DNA from: UBA4416 sp044340865
GTDB lineage: Bacteria > Bacteroidota > Bacteroidia > B-17B0 > Aurantibacillaceae
DNA length: 16,133 nt
Direction of reading: 5' to 3'
Assembly (NCBI GenBank): GCA_044340865.1
Contig: JBIISW010000045.1
Span: 1 to 16,133, forward strand
Position numbers and translations under genes: made by a program. Position 1 is the first letter of the stretch. Each line of letters opens with the position of its first letter. Positions 14,973 through 16,133 of this stretch are shown in pieces. Under the pieces are notes generated by a model. That model made no database searches, was not told where the DNA came from, and worked only from the letters and a program-made list of their open reading frames with translations.

Positions 14973-15590
14973 ATGGAATTTTCTTCTAAATTAATAGAAC
15001 AAGCTGTTGGGCATTTTTCAGGTTTACCAGGCGTTGGTAAAAAGTCGGCGTTGCGTTATGTATTGCATTTAATTAAACAAGAAACACAAGATGTTTCTAA
15101 TTTTGCTGATGTGATAAAAGCATTAAAAACAGATTTGAAATTTTGTGTCAAATGCCATACTATATCTGATCATGATGTGTGTTATGTTTGTTCAAATCCT
15201 TTACGTAATCATAGCTTAATTTGTGTGGTTCAGGATTATAGAGATGTGATGGCCATTGAAAATACGGGATTGTATAAAGGCGTTTATCATGTGCTTGGTG
15301 GTTTGATTTCACCCATGGAAGGCATTGGCCCAAGTAATTTAAATATAGATACCTTAATAGAAAAAGTAGCCAAGGAAGAGGTGAACGAAATTATATTAGC
15401 ATTGAATGCAAATATGGAAGGCGAAACAACAAGCTTTTTTTTATTTAAGAAATTAGCGTCTTATAACGTCACATTATCAGCTATTGCGAGAGGGATTTCT
15501 GTTGGTGAGGAATTAGAATATACAGACGAAGTTACACTAGGTCGTTCTATCGTCAATAGAATTCCATATAACAATAGCTTGTCGCGTTAA
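14973..15590 (+). CDS. recR: Recombination protein RecR
   Basis: RecR works with RecO (and RecF) to load RecA onto gapped DNA coated with single-strand-binding protein. The 205-residue length is standard. Domains in order are a helix-hairpin-helix (FSGLPGVGKKSALRY, 15-29), a four-Cys zinc finger (Cys58, Cys61, Cys70, Cys73), a Toprim domain (ICVVQDYRDVMAIENTGLYK, 83-102, with VLGGLISPMEGIGP following) and the C-terminal ARGISVGEELEYTDEVTLGRS (172-192), which is near-invariant in RecR. The ATG at 14973 gives the expected N-terminus. It is convergent with the PUR-family gene and ends 11 bases before a strong hairpin. Confidence 0.97.
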   Translation: MEFSSKLIEQAVGHFSGLPGVGKKSALRYVLHLIKQETQDVSNFADVIKALKTDLKFCVKCHTISDHDVCYVCSNPLRNHSLICVVQDYRDVMAIENTGLYKGVYHVLGGLISPMEGIGPSNLNIDTLIEKVAKEEVNEIILALNANMEGETTSFFLFKKLASYNVTLSAIARGISVGEELEYTDEVTLGRSIVNRIPYNNSLSR

Positions 15591-15601
15591 AAAAATAATA
15601 A

Positions 15602-15637
15602 AAAATAAGCTTAACAGTTATATGTTAAGCTTATTTT
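15602..15637. terminator. Bidirectional intrinsic terminator between recR and the PUR-family gene
   Basis: A perfect 15-bp stem, AAAATAAGCTTAACA (15602-15616) against TGTTAAGCTTATTTT (15623-15637), with a 6-base loop. On the plus strand the right arm ends in a T-rich run; on the minus strand the stem is followed by a long run of T (A-tract at 15589-15605 on plus). It lies between two convergent stops and can serve both genes. Confidence 0.85.
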
Positions 15638-15657
15638 AAAAAGTTAAGATGCTTTAA

Positions 15658-16005
15658 TTATTTTCCTAGATCATCAAAGTTGATGTCTGCTCCTTTGTTT
15701 TCAGAATAATAGTCACCAGAACGTTCTTCTCTTTCTACAATAGGCGGTGCGTTTTCTTTAATAATGTCTACAGCTTCATTTAAACCTTCCATAAACTTTG
15801 CAAAATCTTCTTTATACAAAAATATTTTGTGTTTTTCGTAAGTAAACTTTCCATCTGTTCCAAAACGTTTTTTACTTTCTGTGATGGTTAAATAATAATC
15901 ATTCCCTTTTGTTGATTTCACATCAAAAAAATAGGTGCGTTTTCCTGCTTTAACTGCTTTTGAAAACAAATCTTCTCGGTCATTTCTTTCAATCTCTTCT
16001 GACAT
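15658..16005 (-). CDS. PUR-family nucleic-acid-binding protein (DUF3276)
   Basis: A 115-residue small protein matching the bacterial PUR-alpha-like family (DUF3276) found in Bacteroidota and spirochaetes. It carries one PUR repeat: RTYFFDVKSTKGNDYYLTIT (23-42), ESKKRF, EKHKIFLYKEDFAKFMEGL (57-75), then an acidic, disordered C-terminus (residues about 88-115, ending INFDDLGK). Homologues bind single-stranded DNA or RNA as dimers; the cellular role in this lineage is not established. The gene has its own leader; an AATATTTG sequence (16031-16038, minus, one mismatch to TAnnTTTG) lies 26 bases upstream of the ATG. Confidence 0.92.
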   Translation of the reverse strand: MSEEIERNDREDLFSKAVKAGKRTYFFDVKSTKGNDYYLTITESKKRFGTDGKFTYEKHKIFLYKEDFAKFMEGLNEAVDIIKENAPPIVEREERSGDYYSENKGADINFDDLGK

Positions 16006-16133
16006 AATTTTTAGGTATATAAGTACTTAACAAATATTTAAATTTTTTGTTTAATATTTGTCTAATGTTGAAAATTAGTTGATAATTAAAAATTGGCTTA
16101 AATTTTATTAGTAAGATAAAAAAAAGAAATGAT
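16006..16133. other. Leader region of the PUR-family gene, to window end
   Basis: 128 AT-rich bases. An inverted pair, CAAATATT (16031-16038) and AATATTTG (16053-16060), resembles two back-to-back near-consensus -7 boxes, one for each direction. An ATG at 16129 lies too close to the edge to judge as a gene start. Confidence 0.3.

Noticed and set aside
16129..16133. Start of a plus-strand gene at the window edge
   Set aside because: Only five bases remain after the possible ATG, so coding cannot be judged.

Overview
The window looks like a chromosomal segment from a low-GC member of the Bacteroidota. The strongest lineage signs are two secreted proteins ending in type IX secretion (T9SS) sorting domains, one type B (gliding-motility-associated C-terminal domain) and one type A. 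Others are a DUF3276/PUR-family nucleic-acid-binding protein, a DUF6265-type lipoprotein, a five-repeat 'beta-flower' protein, A/T-rich leaders without clear Shine-Dalgarno sequences, and a promoter of the Bacteroidota form (TTG, 20 nt, TAnnTTTG). No phage, insertion sequence, CRISPR array, rRNA or tRNA was seen, and no gene-free stretch exceeds about 255 bases.

Layout. Positions 1-171 (+) are the tail of an outer-membrane-type protein, convergent with a DEAH helicase (178-1683, -). Upstream of the helicase on the same strand lie a T9SS type B surface protein (1938-2990, -) and an ABC-type ATPase (3009-4181, -). A 52-base divergent spacer leads into a four-gene plus-strand operon (4234-7569). 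It holds a secreted six-Asp-box beta-propeller with a T9SS type A tail, a DUF6265 lipoprotein, MurQ (N-acetylmuramate-6-phosphate etherase) and a secreted protein with five 16-residue repeats. A lone lipoprotein (7684-8340, +) follows, then a compact type II toxin-antitoxin pair (8534-9072, +) with its own recognisable promoter.

A minus-strand cluster runs from 13096 down to 9255: fabD, an outer-membrane beta-barrel, an alanine-dehydrogenase-family enzyme, a small membrane-anchored DUF4258-like protein and a WcaF-type acetyltransferase. Most gaps are only 1-36 bases. Next come an orphan family-5 substrate-binding lipoprotein (13222-14796, -), divergent recR (14973-15590, +), a perfect 15-bp bidirectional terminator hairpin (15602-15637) and the PUR-family gene (15658-16005, -).

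Most of this is housekeeping and cell-surface biology: envelope lipoproteins, T9SS cargo, cell-wall sugar recycling, fatty-acid initiation and recombination repair. The only clearly accessory element is the toxin-antitoxin pair. I found no convincing new multi-gene system. The observations most worth a second look are the ABC ATPase with an altered H-switch and an uncharacterised N-terminal domain, the probable in-frame deletion in the substrate-binding protein, the antitoxin of unrecognised type, the five-repeat secreted protein, and two adjacent genes that appear to start with TTG.
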